Part shown: positions 50,933 to 58,360 of the stretch, piece after piece
Position numbering within the stretch: position 1 is the first letter of the stretch
Layout: the number at the start of each line of letters is the position of its first letter
Assembly: GCA_019637815.1 (NCBI GenBank)
Contig: JAHBUZ010000022.1
Span: 1 to 64,000, forward strand
Direction of reading: 5' to 3'
Origin: Chloroflexota bacterium
GTDB taxonomy: Bacteria > Chloroflexota > Limnocylindria > Limnocylindrales > CSP1-4
DNA length: 64,000 bases
Translations under genes and position numbers: made by a program
The notes under the pieces: generated by a model
What the model saw: the letters and a program-made list of their open reading frames with translations, nothing else
Told to the model about the DNA's origin: nothing
The model's database searches: none

Positions 50933-52057
50933 TCATGACGCATCCTCCGCGGGTCGTCGGAGGGGCGTCCCCGGCTCCAGGATGCCGCGCTTCCGGAGGC
51001 TCGCCACGGCCGTCCAGATGGCGCGTTCCGAGATCCCGAGCGCCTCGTGGATGTCGGCCACCGACTGCGCGCCGGCGTCGATGCAGGCCATGACGCGGTC
51101 CTCGGTCGATGACCGCTCGACCGCCGTCTCGCCCATCGACACCAGCCGGAACCCGCCAGCCGACCCCTGCTCGAGGACGACGGTCGCCGGCGGCACCCGC
51201 TTGGTGACCTCCAGCTTGAGCCGACCCTCGCCGAGGTCCGAGACGAGCACGACGACATCGGCCCGGTCGGCCCACTCGGCGCCGCGGACGTCGTCGAGCG
51301 ACAGCGCCGCCCGCTTCACGTTGGCGCCCGGTTTGCGGACGTGGTGCACCAGGAGCACGGTCAGGTCCGGGAACCGACGCAGCAGACCGCGCAGGAACTT
51401 GACCACCGGCATCAGGTCCTCGCGGCGCTCCGGCACCCCGTAGAACTGGCCGAGGGGATCGAGGATGAGCAGCTGGATGCCCAGGGTCTCGATCTGCTCG
51501 ACGAGCCACAGCTGGTCCGCCGGGCGCTCCAAGAGCAGCCCGGACCAGGACAGCCGCCACAGGCCCGTCAGGTCCCCGCGCCGGATGCCCCGCGCGGCCA
51601 TGTGGGCCTCGTCACGACGCCACTCCTCGAGCGGCCCGTTGTCCTCGTCGAGGATGAGCACGCGCAGGGGGCCGCACTCGACATCGAAGGCGGACCAGAG
51701 GGGCCCGCCGGTGCCGCCGGTCGCGAACGCCAGGGCGGCATCGGTGCGCAGGTAGCTCTTGCGGCTGCCGCGCGGGCCCACGACCAGCGCCATCGTGTTC
51801 GGACGCAGGCATGACCGCGCCAGCCATCGGTCGCTCTCGGCCGGCTCGGTCATGTCCGCCAGCGCCTCCGGAGCCGGGCGTAGCCCCAGGGCGCTCCGCT
51901 GGGCGTTCAGATCATCGGTGAAGCCCGGAACGGGAGGCGGCGGCGCGACGTCGGCCCAGAGGGGCGGTGGCGACTCCGCCTCGTCGACCAGGCGGCGGAT
52001 CCGGGCGACCTCGTCCGGACGATCGCCGCTGACCGACGAGCTGTAGCCGTCGGTCAC
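50933..52057 (-). CDS. RepA-like AAA_25 ATPase with C-terminal winged helix
   Basis: 374 aa from GTG overlapping the previous stop (GTGA). Walker A is VVGPRGSRKSYLRTD (residues about 92-106), with Arg where the usual last Gly stands. Walker B is IQLLILDPLGQFYG, and LLVHHVRKPGANVKRAALSL is the RepA/AAA_25 sensor region. The last 60 residues form a winged helix (DRVMACIDAGAQSVADIHEALGISERAIWTAVASLRKRG). The plasmid RepA hexamer is the model; phage and satellite versions open replication origins. The iteron-like repeats 20 bp downstream fit that. Confidence 0.75.
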   Translation of the reverse strand: MTDGYSSSVSGDRPDEVARIRRLVDEAESPPPLWADVAPPPPVPGFTDDLNAQRSALGLRPAPEALADMTEPAESDRWLARSCLRPNTMALVVGPRGSRKSYLRTDAALAFATGGTGGPLWSAFDVECGPLRVLILDEDNGPLEEWRRDEAHMAARGIRRGDLTGLWRLSWSGLLLERPADQLWLVEQIETLGIQLLILDPLGQFYGVPERREDLMPVVKFLRGLLRRFPDLTVLLVHHVRKPGANVKRAALSLDDVRGAEWADRADVVVLVSDLGEGRLKLEVTKRVPPATVVLEQGSAGGFRLVSMGETAVERSSTEDRVMACIDAGAQSVADIHEALGISERAIWTAVASLRKRGILEPGTPLRRPAEDAS

Positions 52058-52215
52058 GGATCGAACGGCCGGCGGAGCGCCCGGAGGGCCACTGCGAGCC
52101 GCTCATAGGCCTCGGCGACCTCCGTCCATCCCGCCCTCCGGGCGTTGGCCGCCTGGATGGCGGCCTGGGCGATCCGCCTCTCGAGGGTGGATCGGGGGAT
52201 CCTGGTGCTGCTCAC
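52054..52215 (-). CDS. Small helical protein, element 1
   Basis: 53 aa from a GTG that overlaps the previous stop as GTGA; its own stop overlaps the ATPase GTG in the same way. The sequence is one Ala/Arg-rich amphipathic helix pair (LERRIAQAAIQAANARRAG, VAEAYERLAVALRAL). Third codon positions are nearly all G or C, as in its neighbours. Confidence 0.65.
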   Translation of the reverse strand: MSSTRIPRSTLERRIAQAAIQAANARRAGWTEVAEAYERLAVALRALRRPFDP

Positions 52216-52460
52216 GCGGTTCGTCCTCGGCGCCTCGCCCGAGCCTTTACCGACGCGAGCGCCAGCTCCGCGTAGTACGCCTGGCGCGCGTAGCCGGCCC
52301 GCCGGTCGCGCTCCTCCTGGGGCATGTCCTCAGGGATGCCCTCGTAGAAGCGGGCCTCCAGCGCGGCGCGGGCGGGCCCGGTGTTGGTCCGGCCCATGGC
52401 GTGGCAGCGCAGCGCCGCGATCCGGCCCTGGAGCCGTCGCTCGCCGTTCGTCATCGCCAT
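52212..52460 (-). CDS. Small basic protein, element 1
   Basis: 82 aa, not recognised. Helical, with GYARQAYYAELALASVKARARRRG at the end. The start is ATG 52460 or 52454; neither has a clear Shine-Dalgarno. It overlaps the next gene by GTGA. Confidence 0.6.
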   Translation of the reverse strand: MAMTNGERRLQGRIAALRCHAMGRTNTGPARAALEARFYEGIPEDMPQEERDRRAGYARQAYYAELALASVKARARRRGRTA

Positions 52461-52563
52461 GCGCTGTGCTCGTTCATGTGACCTGCATGCTGCCGATGCA
52501 GGTCGGACGGACACGGACGCTAGGTCGGACGATTCGCCCCAACTCGGACGCTAGGACGGACGA

Positions 52564-53100
52564 TTAGTCGGCCACGTCCCTCGGCCGGGCCGCACCGATG
52601 GCTCGAACCCATTCGGGGAGCCGCCGCGGCGACACTGTGATCCCGTGGTCGATGAGCAGGCGCGCGCAGACCGCACCCCAGCTGCGCTCATGCTTTGGAA
52701 GGGCACGGACGCTCGCCAGGTACTTGGCTTCATCGAAGCCCTGGGGCAGGGCTCGGACCCGTGCCGCGACCGAGACGCTCGCCTGCGATGTCACGTTCCT
52801 GGCGTAGCGAGCGGCGACGCTCTCACGAGCCTGTCGGTCCCGTTCCTCGTTGACCATCCTGTCCAGGCGTCCCTGGAGAGCGCGGGCGGCAGCCGACGAC
52901 GGGGCACGGAGCGCTACGTCGACGAACTCCGCAAGCACCGGCATGAAACGGAGGAGCCATTCGGCCGGCGGCTCCTCCGTCAGCGTGTGGAGCTGCCAGC
53001 GTTCGCTCAGCGCCCAGTGTCGCTCGCCACGCCGCAACCGCTCCTGGATGACGCGCCACTCGTGGATGACTGCATCCTCGGTCACGACCTCCTCGCTCAC
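52564..53100 (-). CDS. Hypothetical protein downstream of the integrase
   Basis: 178 aa from GTG, overlapping the integrase stop as GTGA, so it is translated with it. The first half has HEWRVIQERLRRGERHWALS and EWLLRFMPVLAEFVDVAL. The C-terminal half ends with a possible DNA-binding segment (RSWGAVCARLLIDHGITVSPRRLPEWVRAI). Position suggests an excisionase or regulator, but size and sequence match no known Xis. Confidence 0.55.
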   Translation of the reverse strand: MSEEVVTEDAVIHEWRVIQERLRRGERHWALSERWQLHTLTEEPPAEWLLRFMPVLAEFVDVALRAPSSAAARALQGRLDRMVNEERDRQARESVAARYARNVTSQASVSVAARVRALPQGFDEAKYLASVRALPKHERSWGAVCARLLIDHGITVSPRRLPEWVRAIGAARPRDVAD

Positions 53101-54050
53101 AGCTCGTCCCCCGGGTTGAGCCGGCGCGCGGCCGCGATCGCGCGCTCGGACCGCGTCGCGGCGGCGTAGCGGGCGAGCATCTCGCGGCTGCGCCAGCCGG
53201 CCAGCTGCATCAGGTCCGTCTCCTGGAAGCCCGCGGCGAGCATCCGGCTCGCGTAGGAGTGCCGGAACTGGTGGGCGTGGAGCCCGGGCACGCCGGCAGC
53301 GGCGCCCCGGTCGCGGAGCATCTGGGCGATGCCGGACTCGGTCATGGCGCCGCGCTGGCCGACCCAGAGCGCCGACAGGGCCGCATGCCGGTGCTTGCCC
53401 CGGACGCGGATGTAGCGGTCGAGCGCCCGGATGGCCTTCGTCCCGATGTACGTCGCCCGCTCCCGCCTCCCCTTCCCCGACCGGATGCGGATGACGCCGA
53501 GGTCCAGGTCCAGGTCGTTCTGCTCGGGGTCGTCGGGGACCCATCGGAGCGCCGTCACCTCCGCGAGGCGGGCCCCGGAGCCGATGAACACGCGCACGAG
53601 CGCCGTGTCCCGCCGCTCATCGAAGCCCTGGCCCTCGCAGGCCGCGAGGATGGCCCGCAGCTGGTCCTCGCTGAGCACGGGCGGTGCGTGCTCGGGAAGC
53701 CGCGGCTTGCGGGTCCGCGCCATGGGCGAGTCGCGGATCTCGCCCTCGTCGACGGCCCACTTGAAGAACGCCTGGAGCCCGCTGTAGCGGTTCGTGGCGG
53801 TCGTGGGCTTGAAGCGCTCGAGCAGCGACTCCATGAACGCCTCGACGTGCTCGCGGCGGATGCCGGCGACGTCGGTGGGCATCCCCCGGTCCTCGAGGAA
53901 GGTCGCGAACCGGTCGACCGACTCCAGGTAGGTCTGGACCGTGCGCGGCGAGAGGTTGGATGCGCGGAGGTGCCGCCCGAACGATGCGGCGTTCGGGCGC
54001 AGGTCCCCGCGGGGTGCGATACTCACGGGGTCGGGTGGCGACGAGACCAT
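53097..54050 (-). CDS. int: Tyrosine site-specific recombinase (integrase) of element 1
   Basis: 317 aa, XerC/D-like layout. A SAM-like N-terminal domain (TVQTYLESVDRFATFLEDRG) is followed by the catalytic domain with Arg161 (GSGARLAEVTALRW), Lys193, His260 and Arg263 (HAHQFRHSYASRM), Trp286 and the nucleophile Tyr295 (GWRSREMLARYAA). All residues of the site are present. It recombines element and tRNA-Arg sites. The gene lies 110 bp from the restored tRNA, reading away from it. Confidence 0.93.
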   Translation of the reverse strand: MVSSPPDPVSIAPRGDLRPNAASFGRHLRASNLSPRTVQTYLESVDRFATFLEDRGMPTDVAGIRREHVEAFMESLLERFKPTTATNRYSGLQAFFKWAVDEGEIRDSPMARTRKPRLPEHAPPVLSEDQLRAILAACEGQGFDERRDTALVRVFIGSGARLAEVTALRWVPDDPEQNDLDLDLGVIRIRSGKGRRERATYIGTKAIRALDRYIRVRGKHRHAALSALWVGQRGAMTESGIAQMLRDRGAAAGVPGLHAHQFRHSYASRMLAAGFQETDLMQLAGWRSREMLARYAAATRSERAIAAARRLNPGDEL

Positions 54051-54089
54051 GCGGCGGTGTCTCCCTGGTGTGAGGTAAGAGGCTCACCA

Positions 54090-54119
54090 GTTATACGTTG
54101 AGTCAACGCTGTAGGTCAA
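54090..54119 (-). promoter_or_regulatory. Integrase promoter with operator-like palindrome
   Basis: On the minus strand TTGACC (54114-54119) and TATAAC (54090-54095) are spaced by 18 bp. The 13-bp palindrome CGTTGAGTCAACG (54097-54109) fills the spacer. A bound repressor there would silence the integrase. Confidence 0.55.
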
Positions 54120-54135
54120 GTCGCTACCGACGAAA

Positions 54136-54152
54136 CCGCTCAGTTTGAGCGG
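54136..54152 (-). terminator. Hairpin between the integrase promoter and tRNA-Arg
   Basis: CCGCTCA (54136-54142) pairs with TGAGCGG (54146-54152) across 3 bases. Read on the minus strand it is followed by TTTCG, so it could stop transcripts arriving from the serine recombinase operon before they enter the integrase promoter. Confidence 0.45.
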
Positions 54153-54158
54153 AAACAG

Positions 54159-54198
54159 CGCGCCCGTAGCTCAGTGGAACAGAGCATCTGACTTCGGA
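54159..54198 (+). repeat. attR: second copy of the 40-bp tRNA-Arg repeat
   Basis: Identical to 45042-45081. Here the repeat continues into the tRNA 3' half, so this copy completes the tRNA gene. The 5' half would be the one brought in by element 1. Confidence 0.88.
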
Positions 54199-54236
54199 TC
54201 AGAGGGTCGGGGGTTCGAGTCCCTCCGGGCGCGCCA
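54160..54236 (+). tRNA. tRNA-Arg (anticodon TCG), CCA encoded
   Basis: Acceptor GCGCCCG/CGGGCGC, D-arm GCTC/GAGC, anticodon stem TCTGA/TCAGA with loop CTTCGGA giving TCG, T-arm GGGGG TTCGAGT CCCTC with one G-U pair, discriminator G, and CCA at 54234-54236. It decodes CGA. Both flanking elements abut it. Directly upstream is a hairpin, and no strong -10 box is visible, unlike at the left half-copy. Confidence 0.95.
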
Positions 54237-55683
54237 CAGGCACCCACTCCGGCAGCGCGAACACCAGCCCATGGCGCATCGCCTCCGCGGTCGGCTGCAC
54301 GGACACCACCCCTGACGGCTCGACCGTGATCCGCTCGTAGATGCGCGGCGCGAGCGCACGGCGCCCTGCGTCGTCCATGTCGCGCCAGAGCCGGCGCATG
54401 TCGCGCAGGTACGCCACGGCCACGTCCGGATCGACCACGGGGGCATCCGAGGGGACGTCCACGATCGAGTCGAGGAGCACCGTCAGCCGCTGGTGCTCCG
54501 CCAGGTAGGCGGCCGTGTCGATCGCGCGGCGGGCGTGCCGGCGGGCGAGGTCCTCGAGGTCCCGCTCCACCTGGCGGCGTCGGAGCGACGTCGAGTCGGG
54601 GCGAGGCGGCCGGGTGCCGGCCAGCCGCCGGATGTTCGCCACCACCCACGCGTCCGTCCGGATCCCCTCGACCTGGTCGCTGATCTGACCCTCGTACAGC
54701 GCCGCCAGGCGGGTCCGCGGGCCGTCCCACTGGTCGCACACTCGCTCGTGCTGGTAGCGGCGTCGGTACGGGGTGCGCTTGACGTCCGTGGTCGCCCGGA
54801 TCCGCGCCCCGCAGCGGCACACCAGTAGCCCGGCCAGCATGTGGATGTGGCGGGGCGTCGGACGCCCTCCCCCGTGGTATCGCTCGGCGCGGACCTCCTG
54901 GACGCGCGCCCAGAGCGCGTCACTCACCGGCGGGTCGTCCCGCCAGGCGGCCGGGAGCACCTGCTCGTCGGGCTGCCGGCGATGACGGCGCACCCAGCCG
55001 TTGTAGATCGGGTTGCGGATCATGACCTTGAGCGCCTCGCGGTCGATGCCGGTCTCGGCCTCCAGGCCCACGAGCGAGACGGTCCCCTCCCCGTACCGCT
55101 CGAACACGGCCACGGCGCGGCCGATGCTTGACGGGTCAGGCATCAGGAACCCGTCGTCATCCCGCACGAAGCCCAGCGGCGCGTTGCCGCCGGGGTCCTT
55201 GTGTCGACGGAACTTGGCGCCATAGGCCTCGGTGACACGGCGGCCGAGCCGGCGGCTGTACGCCTCGGCCTCCACGGTCTCGCGGGCCCACTGCTCCCAG
55301 GCGTCCTCGTCGGAGGTCAGGAGGCGGTCGTCCGCGAACAGGATGGATGCGCCCGCCCCATGGATGTCGTGTCGGGCGTTGACGGCGTCGCGGAGGTTGC
55401 GGGCGAACCGCGACACGTAGCCCACCACGAGGACATCCCAGTCCTGGCCGGCACTCGCCATCATCGCCGCCCACTGGTCGGTCCGGGCGATGGTGCGTCC
55501 CGTGTGAGCGACCGACCAGACGATGCCGGTGTCCACGAGGCCGTACCGCTCGATCGCCCAGTCCTGCTGCTCCCGCTGGGCTTCGGGCCCGTTCTTCTCC
55601 GCCTGGCGACCTGTGGACTCGCGGATCCAGCGGGCGCACCGGAGGCCGCGCAGGTCGTCCACGGTGCGCGGGAGGCGGGTCAT
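54199..55683 (-). CDS. Large serine recombinase (integrase) of element 2
   Basis: 494 aa. The resolvase domain has Ser23 in RESTGRQ and YVSRFARNLRD with the active-site Arg91 and Arg94. A recombinase domain follows (PLGFVRDDDGFLMPDPSSIG, IRNPIYNGWVRR), then a zinc ribbon starting LLVCRCGARI and a coiled-coil region (LRRRQVERDLEDLARRHARR). The last codons (EGLEPPTL) are read from the antisense of tRNA-Arg, with the stop in its anticodon stem. The family integrates one way and needs a directionality factor to excise; a candidate is encoded at 62417-63550. Confidence 0.9.
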   Translation of the reverse strand: MTRLPRTVDDLRGLRCARWIRESTGRQAEKNGPEAQREQQDWAIERYGLVDTGIVWSVAHTGRTIARTDQWAAMMASAGQDWDVLVVGYVSRFARNLRDAVNARHDIHGAGASILFADDRLLTSDEDAWEQWARETVEAEAYSRRLGRRVTEAYGAKFRRHKDPGGNAPLGFVRDDDGFLMPDPSSIGRAVAVFERYGEGTVSLVGLEAETGIDREALKVMIRNPIYNGWVRRHRRQPDEQVLPAAWRDDPPVSDALWARVQEVRAERYHGGGRPTPRHIHMLAGLLVCRCGARIRATTDVKRTPYRRRYQHERVCDQWDGPRTRLAALYEGQISDQVEGIRTDAWVVANIRRLAGTRPPRPDSTSLRRRQVERDLEDLARRHARRAIDTAAYLAEHQRLTVLLDSIVDVPSDAPVVDPDVAVAYLRDMRRLWRDMDDAGRRALAPRIYERITVEPSGVVSVQPTAEAMRHGLVFALPEWVPVARPEGLEPPTL

Positions 55684-55784
55684 GGCCGACGGTTGGTGAC
55701 CAGGATCCAGCCCCACACGGTGAGGCCGACCAGCAGCAGGGTGACCGAGGCGCCGAGCCAGAGCCAGACCAGCGTGTCGATCAT
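55680..55784 (-). CDS. Small single-helix membrane protein
   Basis: 34 aa. One transmembrane helix (LVWLWLGASVTLLLVGLTVW) and a short basic end. It overlaps genes on both sides by ATGA, so it is translated in line with the recombinase. Holin-like in size, but nothing more can be said. Confidence 0.65.
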   Translation of the reverse strand: MIDTLVWLWLGASVTLLLVGLTVWGWILVTNRRP

Positions 55785-55954
55785 CGCCGCCCTCCATCCA
55801 TGATGCGCATGGTCGCACGACGCTCGGCCGACAGCCGCGCCTGGTTCGTCACGGCGTTGCGGACCGCCTCGAGCAGCGCCAGGCACAGCGCACAGCGGCA
55901 CGGATCGGGGTCCGAGCGCGGCTGCTGGCGGGCTGGCTGACGCTCCGTGGCCAT
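55781..55954 (-). CDS. Small cysteine-containing protein, element 2
   Basis: 57 aa. CRCALC at residues 19-24 is a CxCxxC cluster followed by a helix (LALLEAVRNAVTNQARLSAE). The start lies 1 bp after the previous stop, and the end overlaps the membrane protein by ATGA. Third positions are mostly G or C. Confidence 0.65.
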   Translation of the reverse strand: MATERQPARQQPRSDPDPCRCALCLALLEAVRNAVTNQARLSAERRATMRIMDGGRR

Positions 55955-55955
55955 G

Positions 55956-56345
55956 TCACAGATACCGCCACTCGATACGGGTGACCTCGGTGTCGGTCGT
56001 GATCCCGAAGGTCCGCGCGTACCAGGCGACCCAGTTCGCGTAGCGGCAGCCCGAGCAGATGTCCTCGTGGCCCCGTCCGACGACCGGGGTGAACACCTCG
56101 ACCGGCACGCCCTCGCGAGTGATGTCGTCGTCCGTGATCAGCCTGAGCGGCTCCCGGCGCACGCTGACCACCTCGACCTCGGCCAGCCGGACGAGGGGCT
56201 CGCCGGGCTTGCGGCCCATGCTCTTGCGGACCAGCGTCAGGCGGTCGCCGGGCTTGAGGTGGAGCCAGCGGAGCCGCCTGGTCACGGTCTTCCGACGCTC
56301 GACCACGGCCTGCTCGGTGAGGCTGACCGCCATGAGTCGGCTCAT
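55956..56345 (-). CDS. ASCH/PUA-like domain protein
   Basis: 129 aa. SLTEQAVVERRKTVTRRLRW is the ASCH opening found in many phage proteins (T-x-T-R-R), then LKPGDRLTLVRKSMGRKPGE and VRLAEVEVVSVRREPL. ASCH domains bind nucleotides or RNA; several phage members act on modified nucleosides. A C-terminal CSGCRYANWVAWYARTFG segment adds a Cys pair. It overlaps the upstream gene by ATGA. Confidence 0.8.
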   Translation of the reverse strand: MSRLMAVSLTEQAVVERRKTVTRRLRWLHLKPGDRLTLVRKSMGRKPGEPLVRLAEVEVVSVRREPLRLITDDDITREGVPVEVFTPVVGRGHEDICSGCRYANWVAWYARTFGITTDTEVTRIEWRYL

Positions 56346-57064
56346 GCGGCGGGGACCTGGCGAGCGCGGCCCGACAGCCCGCCGTCGGAGAGCTGGCGGG
56401 CCATCGCGACGTGCCTCGTCCGGCCGCGCTTGAGGCCGCCCCGGCGCTGGAGGCGGTCGTAGGCGACCACCAGGCGGCGATGCTCGGCATCGTTGGTCAT
56501 CCGCCGGCGGGCGGCCGTGAGCGCAGGGACGATGGTCTCCGGGATGGCCCACCGGGTGCCGGCCTCCCCGCGCTTGCGGGCCTCCGGGACCAGGCCCGCC
56601 TTCACCGCGTTCTCGAGGAGGTTCGGGTGCGCCGCTCCACGGCGGAACGCCTCGACCAGGGTCACCCATCGCTCCGGCACGAACTGGCGGAACACAGGGT
56701 CGACGCGCTCACGGTCGACCAGGTGGGAGTGCTCGGCAAGGAAGCGCTCGAGGTCCGCCTGGCGCACCCACCACTCGGGACGCTTGGCGGCCGAGAAGGC
56801 GTGCGGCCTGCGCTCGGCGACGAGGTATCCCTCGCGCACCCACCGGACGAACGTCGGGTGCGAGTCGATGCCCGTGATGGCCATGACCTCGGACGCGACG
56901 AGGACATCGGGCGGGCGGTTGGGCCCGAGATGGAGCTTCGCCGCCCGCTCGTACACCGCCGGGACCGTGCGACCCAGGCGCTTCGCGATGACCTCGACGG
57001 GCACGGTGCCGTACAGGTCCTCGAGCACGTGGAGCTCCTGCTCCGTCCAGGGTCGGCCGGCCAT
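56342..57064 (-). CDS. SANT/Myb-like HTH DNA-binding protein, element 2
   Basis: 240 aa. WTEQELHVLEDLYGTVPVEVIAKRLGRTVPAVYERAAKL (5-43) is a SANT-like helix-turn-helix as in GcrA-type and phage regulators. A second DNA-binding-like unit follows (VMAITGIDSHPTFVRWVREGYLVAERR). The last 40 residues are basic. It could regulate element 2 genes. Start and stop overlap the neighbours by 1 and 4 bp. Confidence 0.75.
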   Translation of the reverse strand: MAGRPWTEQELHVLEDLYGTVPVEVIAKRLGRTVPAVYERAAKLHLGPNRPPDVLVASEVMAITGIDSHPTFVRWVREGYLVAERRPHAFSAAKRPEWWVRQADLERFLAEHSHLVDRERVDPVFRQFVPERWVTLVEAFRRGAAHPNLLENAVKAGLVPEARKRGEAGTRWAIPETIVPALTAARRRMTNDAEHRRLVVAYDRLQRRGGLKRGRTRHVAMARQLSDGGLSGRARQVPAA

Positions 57065-57276
57065 CAGCGAGCCACCGGCCGCGCCTGTGCCCGCGCTCGT
57101 CGGCGGCCCCAGCTGAGGGCGTGCTCCCGGGACGGGTGGACGCGGCGCGACGGGTGCCAGTGGCCATCAGGGCTGCGCAGGGTGCACGACCAGAGACCCG
57201 GTGCCTCCTCGGCCGTGAACGCCTCCCAGCCGGCGGGCAGCGGGCGCTCCGGACGGGCGGTGAGGGCGCCCTTCAC
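57064..57276 (-). CDS. Small protein, element 2
   Basis: 70 aa from GTG overlapping the RusA stop (GTGA). LPAGWEAFTAEEAPGLWSCTLRSPDGHWHPSRRVH reads as a small beta-sheet protein; the end is basic. No family was recognised. Confidence 0.6.
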   Translation of the reverse strand: MKGALTARPERPLPAGWEAFTAEEAPGLWSCTLRSPDGHWHPSRRVHPSREHALSWGRRRARAQARPVAR

Positions 57277-57662
57277 AGCCCGGCTCCGAGCTGGTCGGAC
57301 GGCATCGATGTGATGCGATACACCGTCGCCTTGACGCCGCGCTCGTAGCGGACGCGGTAGGTCACCGATTCGATGACGCGGTCCGAGTCGTCCTTGAGGA
57401 TCCCGCCGTCGACGAGTCCATCGGTGAGCGGCTTGGTGCTGGCCACCAGGTTGTCGAGGTCTCGGGCGCGGAGGTCGTGGACGACGAACGTCACCTCGAG
57501 CCGGCATCGCTCGAGCGGCTCCCAGCCGAGCGGCATGGCGTCCTGGGCGCAGCCCATCGCCGTCTTCCGCCAGGCCTTCGCGTGGCGCCACTGGACGACC
57601 TGGTTGCCGCGATCGTTCGGGGTCGGGGGACGCCCGGGGATGGTGATCGTGAGCTCGGTCAT
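57273..57662 (-). CDS. rusA: RusA-family Holliday junction resolvase
   Basis: 129 aa. LTITIPGRPPTPNDRGNQ is the RusA opening. ARDLDNLVASTKPLTDGL gives Asp68, Asp70, Lys77 and Asp81, and ILKDDSDRVIES gives Asp91 and Asp92, in line with the Asp70/Asp72/Lys76/Asp91 set of E. coli RusA. It cuts four-way junctions as a dimer during phage recombination. It sits in the replication cluster with ATGA overlaps. Confidence 0.85.
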   Translation of the reverse strand: MTELTITIPGRPPTPNDRGNQVVQWRHAKAWRKTAMGCAQDAMPLGWEPLERCRLEVTFVVHDLRARDLDNLVASTKPLTDGLVDGGILKDDSDRVIESVTYRVRYERGVKATVYRITSMPSDQLGAGL

Positions 57663-57916
57663 GATCCCCACCGGTCCACCAGGGGCCACTCGTTGCCGGC
57701 GGCCTCGCAGCGCTGGCGGCAGGCGGTCGCGTCCTTGCACCGCGTGACGGTCTGGATCTCGGTGCCGGGCCCATCGAGGCGCCGGTAGCGACCGACCCCG
57801 GGCCGGACGTCGTAGCCCTCGGCATCGCAGATGCCGCAGTAGCGCCAGGCCGTCGGCACTGGATCGCGGAGGAACATCTGGTCCTCGGCGGGGACGCGCA
57901 GATGCTCGCTGGTCAT
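57659..57916 (-). CDS. Small zinc-binding protein, element 2
   Basis: 85 aa. CGICDAEGYDVRPG and CKDATACRQRCEAAG provide five Cys that could make one or two zinc sites. Overlaps both neighbours by 4 bp. Confidence 0.65.
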   Translation of the reverse strand: MTSEHLRVPAEDQMFLRDPVPTAWRYCGICDAEGYDVRPGVGRYRRLDGPGTEIQTVTRCKDATACRQRCEAAGNEWPLVDRWGS

Positions 57917-58359
57917 GCCGCGTCCGCCCGGCTGAGGGAGTCGAGGATGACCCGGGCGATGCTCCCGGCGTGGGTCATCTCGCCGCGGCGGACCGCCTGC
58001 CACTCGCGCTCCCGCTCGTCGGCTGCCTCACCGAGGCGGTCCCGGGTCCGCAGGAGCCCCTCGATGACCGCCTCCCACGTCGGTCGGCGTGCCTGGCAGA
58101 TGGCCTGCTCGAGCGCCTTCGGGGTCTCCCGGATGGCCCGGATGAGGATCGCCCTCGGCGACGGCGAGTCGTCGGCCCAGGAGTCGTACGGGTCGCCGGC
58201 CGGCGGGTCGATGATGCCGGCCGTCATCGCGGCCATGTGCCGCCAGGGCTTCCACTCGGCGCTGAAGTCACCGGCATCCCACGCCGCACGGCTGGCGTCG
58301 AGCTGCTGCCGGGTGACGCGGCGCCGGGAGCTGCCTGGGTTGGGACCGTGGTACGCCAC
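57913..58359 (-). CDS. Hypothetical helical protein, element 2
   Basis: 148 aa from GTG, 1 bp after the previous stop. Disordered start, helical end (EAVIEGLLRTRDRLGEAADEREREW). It follows the replication-initiator-like gene, which suggests a helper role such as a helicase loader, but no loader motif is visible. Confidence 0.6.
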   Translation of the reverse strand: MAYHGPNPGSSRRRVTRQQLDASRAAWDAGDFSAEWKPWRHMAAMTAGIIDPPAGDPYDSWADDSPSPRAILIRAIRETPKALEQAICQARRPTWEAVIEGLLRTRDRLGEAADEREREWQAVRRGEMTHAGSIARVILDSLSRADAA

Positions 58360-58360
58360 G

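Larger units (their letters stand above)
45082..54158. mobile_element. Integrated element 1 (tyrosine-integrase, satellite-like, with AbiTii cargo)
   Basis: About 9.1 kb between two 40-bp tRNA-Arg repeats. The integrase lies at the right end beside the restored tRNA. Fourteen of fifteen genes are on the minus strand, mostly with 4-bp overlaps. Contents: tyrosine integrase, RepA-like AAA_25 ATPase, GTGCA-repeat region, several tiny zinc-finger genes and an AbiTii protein. There are no capsid, tail, terminase or conjugation genes. Size and content suit a phage satellite or an integrative plasmid. Confidence 0.8.
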
